A DNA stretch of 5,523 nucleotides from an uncultured Anaeromassilibacillus sp. (lineage in GTDB: Bacteria; Bacillota; Clostridia; Oscillospirales; Acutalibacteraceae). Positions 5,225 to 5,523 of this stretch are shown here, one piece after another; the first letter of the stretch is position 1; each line of letters begins with the position of its first letter. Location: assembly GCA_945988865.1 (NCBI GenBank), contig CAMFTQ010000054.1, positions 1-5,523 of the forward strand, read 5' to 3'. The notes under the pieces were generated by a model, which had not been told where the DNA came from, made no database searches, and worked only from the letters and a program-made list of their open reading frames with translations. A program made the translations under genes and the position numbers.

Positions 5225-5523
5225 ATGCGTATTACCGATTTACTAAAAAAAGACGGCATCGCACTGAATGTGAAAGCATCAGGAAAAAGCGATGCAATTG
5301 ACAAGCTCGTTTCGCTTCACGAAAAATGCGGAAACCTGAAAAATTCTGCCGTATTTAAGCAGGAAATTCACGAAAGAGAGAAAAAAGGCACAACGGCAGT
5401 AGGAATGGAGGTTGCTATTCCTCACGCAAAAAGCTCAGCTGTAAAGGCTCCGGCGCTTACTGCTATCACAGTACCAAGCGGAGTTGATTACGAAGCTCCC
5501 GACGGCAAGCCCTGCAAGCTTCT
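5225..5523 (+). CDS. fruA: Fructose-specific PTS EIIA domain, N-terminal part (partial)
   Basis: The visible 99 residues match the PTS EIIA type-2 (fructose/mannitol) domain. The segment GTTAVGMEVAIPHAKS (55-70) contains the active-site histidine, His67, which receives phosphate from HPr and passes it to EIIB. AAGGAGAG (5211-5218) lies six bases before the ATG, and the gene starts 18 bases after fruK in the same operon. The reading frame is open at the window end, so the gene is cut by the window rather than broken. In many Firmicutes this domain is the N-terminus of a single EIIABC fructose permease (FruA) of about 600 residues or more, which would continue outside. A stand-alone EIIA protein cannot be excluded. 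Confidence 0.88.
   Translation, partial: MRITDLLKKDGIALNVKASGKSDAIDKLVSLHEKCGNLKNSAVFKQEIHEREKKGTTAVGMEVAIPHAKSSAVKAPALTAITVPSGVDYEAPDGKPCKL

Noticed and set aside
1..5523. CRISPR array, insertion sequence, toxin-antitoxin or defence system
   Set aside because: No regularly spaced repeats, transposase, nuclease or paired small genes are present; all intact genes belong to common regulatory and metabolic families.

Overview
The window looks like AT-rich chromosomal DNA from a low-GC Gram-positive (Firmicutes/Clostridia, possibly a gut Ruminococcus-like) bacterium. The support is strong AGGAGG-type ribosome binding sites, near-consensus sigma-A promoters, and a DeoR regulator - 1-phosphofructokinase - fructose PTS gene order. 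The genus is a guess from style only.

Layout: (1) 17-71 holds the 3' part of a tRNA-Asn(GTT) gene whose 5' half is not recognisable, followed by a GC-rich hairpin. This could be an old integration (att) boundary or a decayed tRNA. (2) 260-1607 is a two-gene unit: a TetR-family regulator and a GNAT acetyltransferase. It is driven by a perfect-consensus promoter with one palindromic operator between -35 and -10 and a second at the start of the transcript, which suggests strong autorepression. (3) 1695-2789, minus strand, is a membrane-anchored alpha/beta hydrolase convergent to the GNAT gene. Its long upstream region holds a second perfect-consensus promoter followed directly by a compact hairpin and a run of seven Ts. 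This looks like an attenuated leader, an unknown riboswitch, or a very short RNA gene. (4) 2970-3500 has no intact gene. It holds a possible plus-strand ORF remnant, a bidirectional-looking terminator, and a frameshifted minus-strand gene remnant. (5) 3507-5523 is the start of a fructose-utilisation operon: a DeoR-family repressor (fruR-like), 1-phosphofructokinase (fruK), and the N-terminal EIIA domain of a fructose PTS transporter (fruA), cut by the window end.

The last three genes form a pathway. The PTS protein imports fructose and phosphorylates it to fructose-1-phosphate, FruK converts that to fructose-1,6-bisphosphate, and the DeoR-type protein most likely senses a sugar phosphate and controls the operon. 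The TetR/GNAT pair and the hydrolase have no assignable substrate. I see no clear new multi-gene system. The most unusual items are regulatory: the minus-strand mini-leader at 2907-2991, the paired TetR operators, the 10-bp-phased T-tracts before the fru promoter, and the truncated tRNA.
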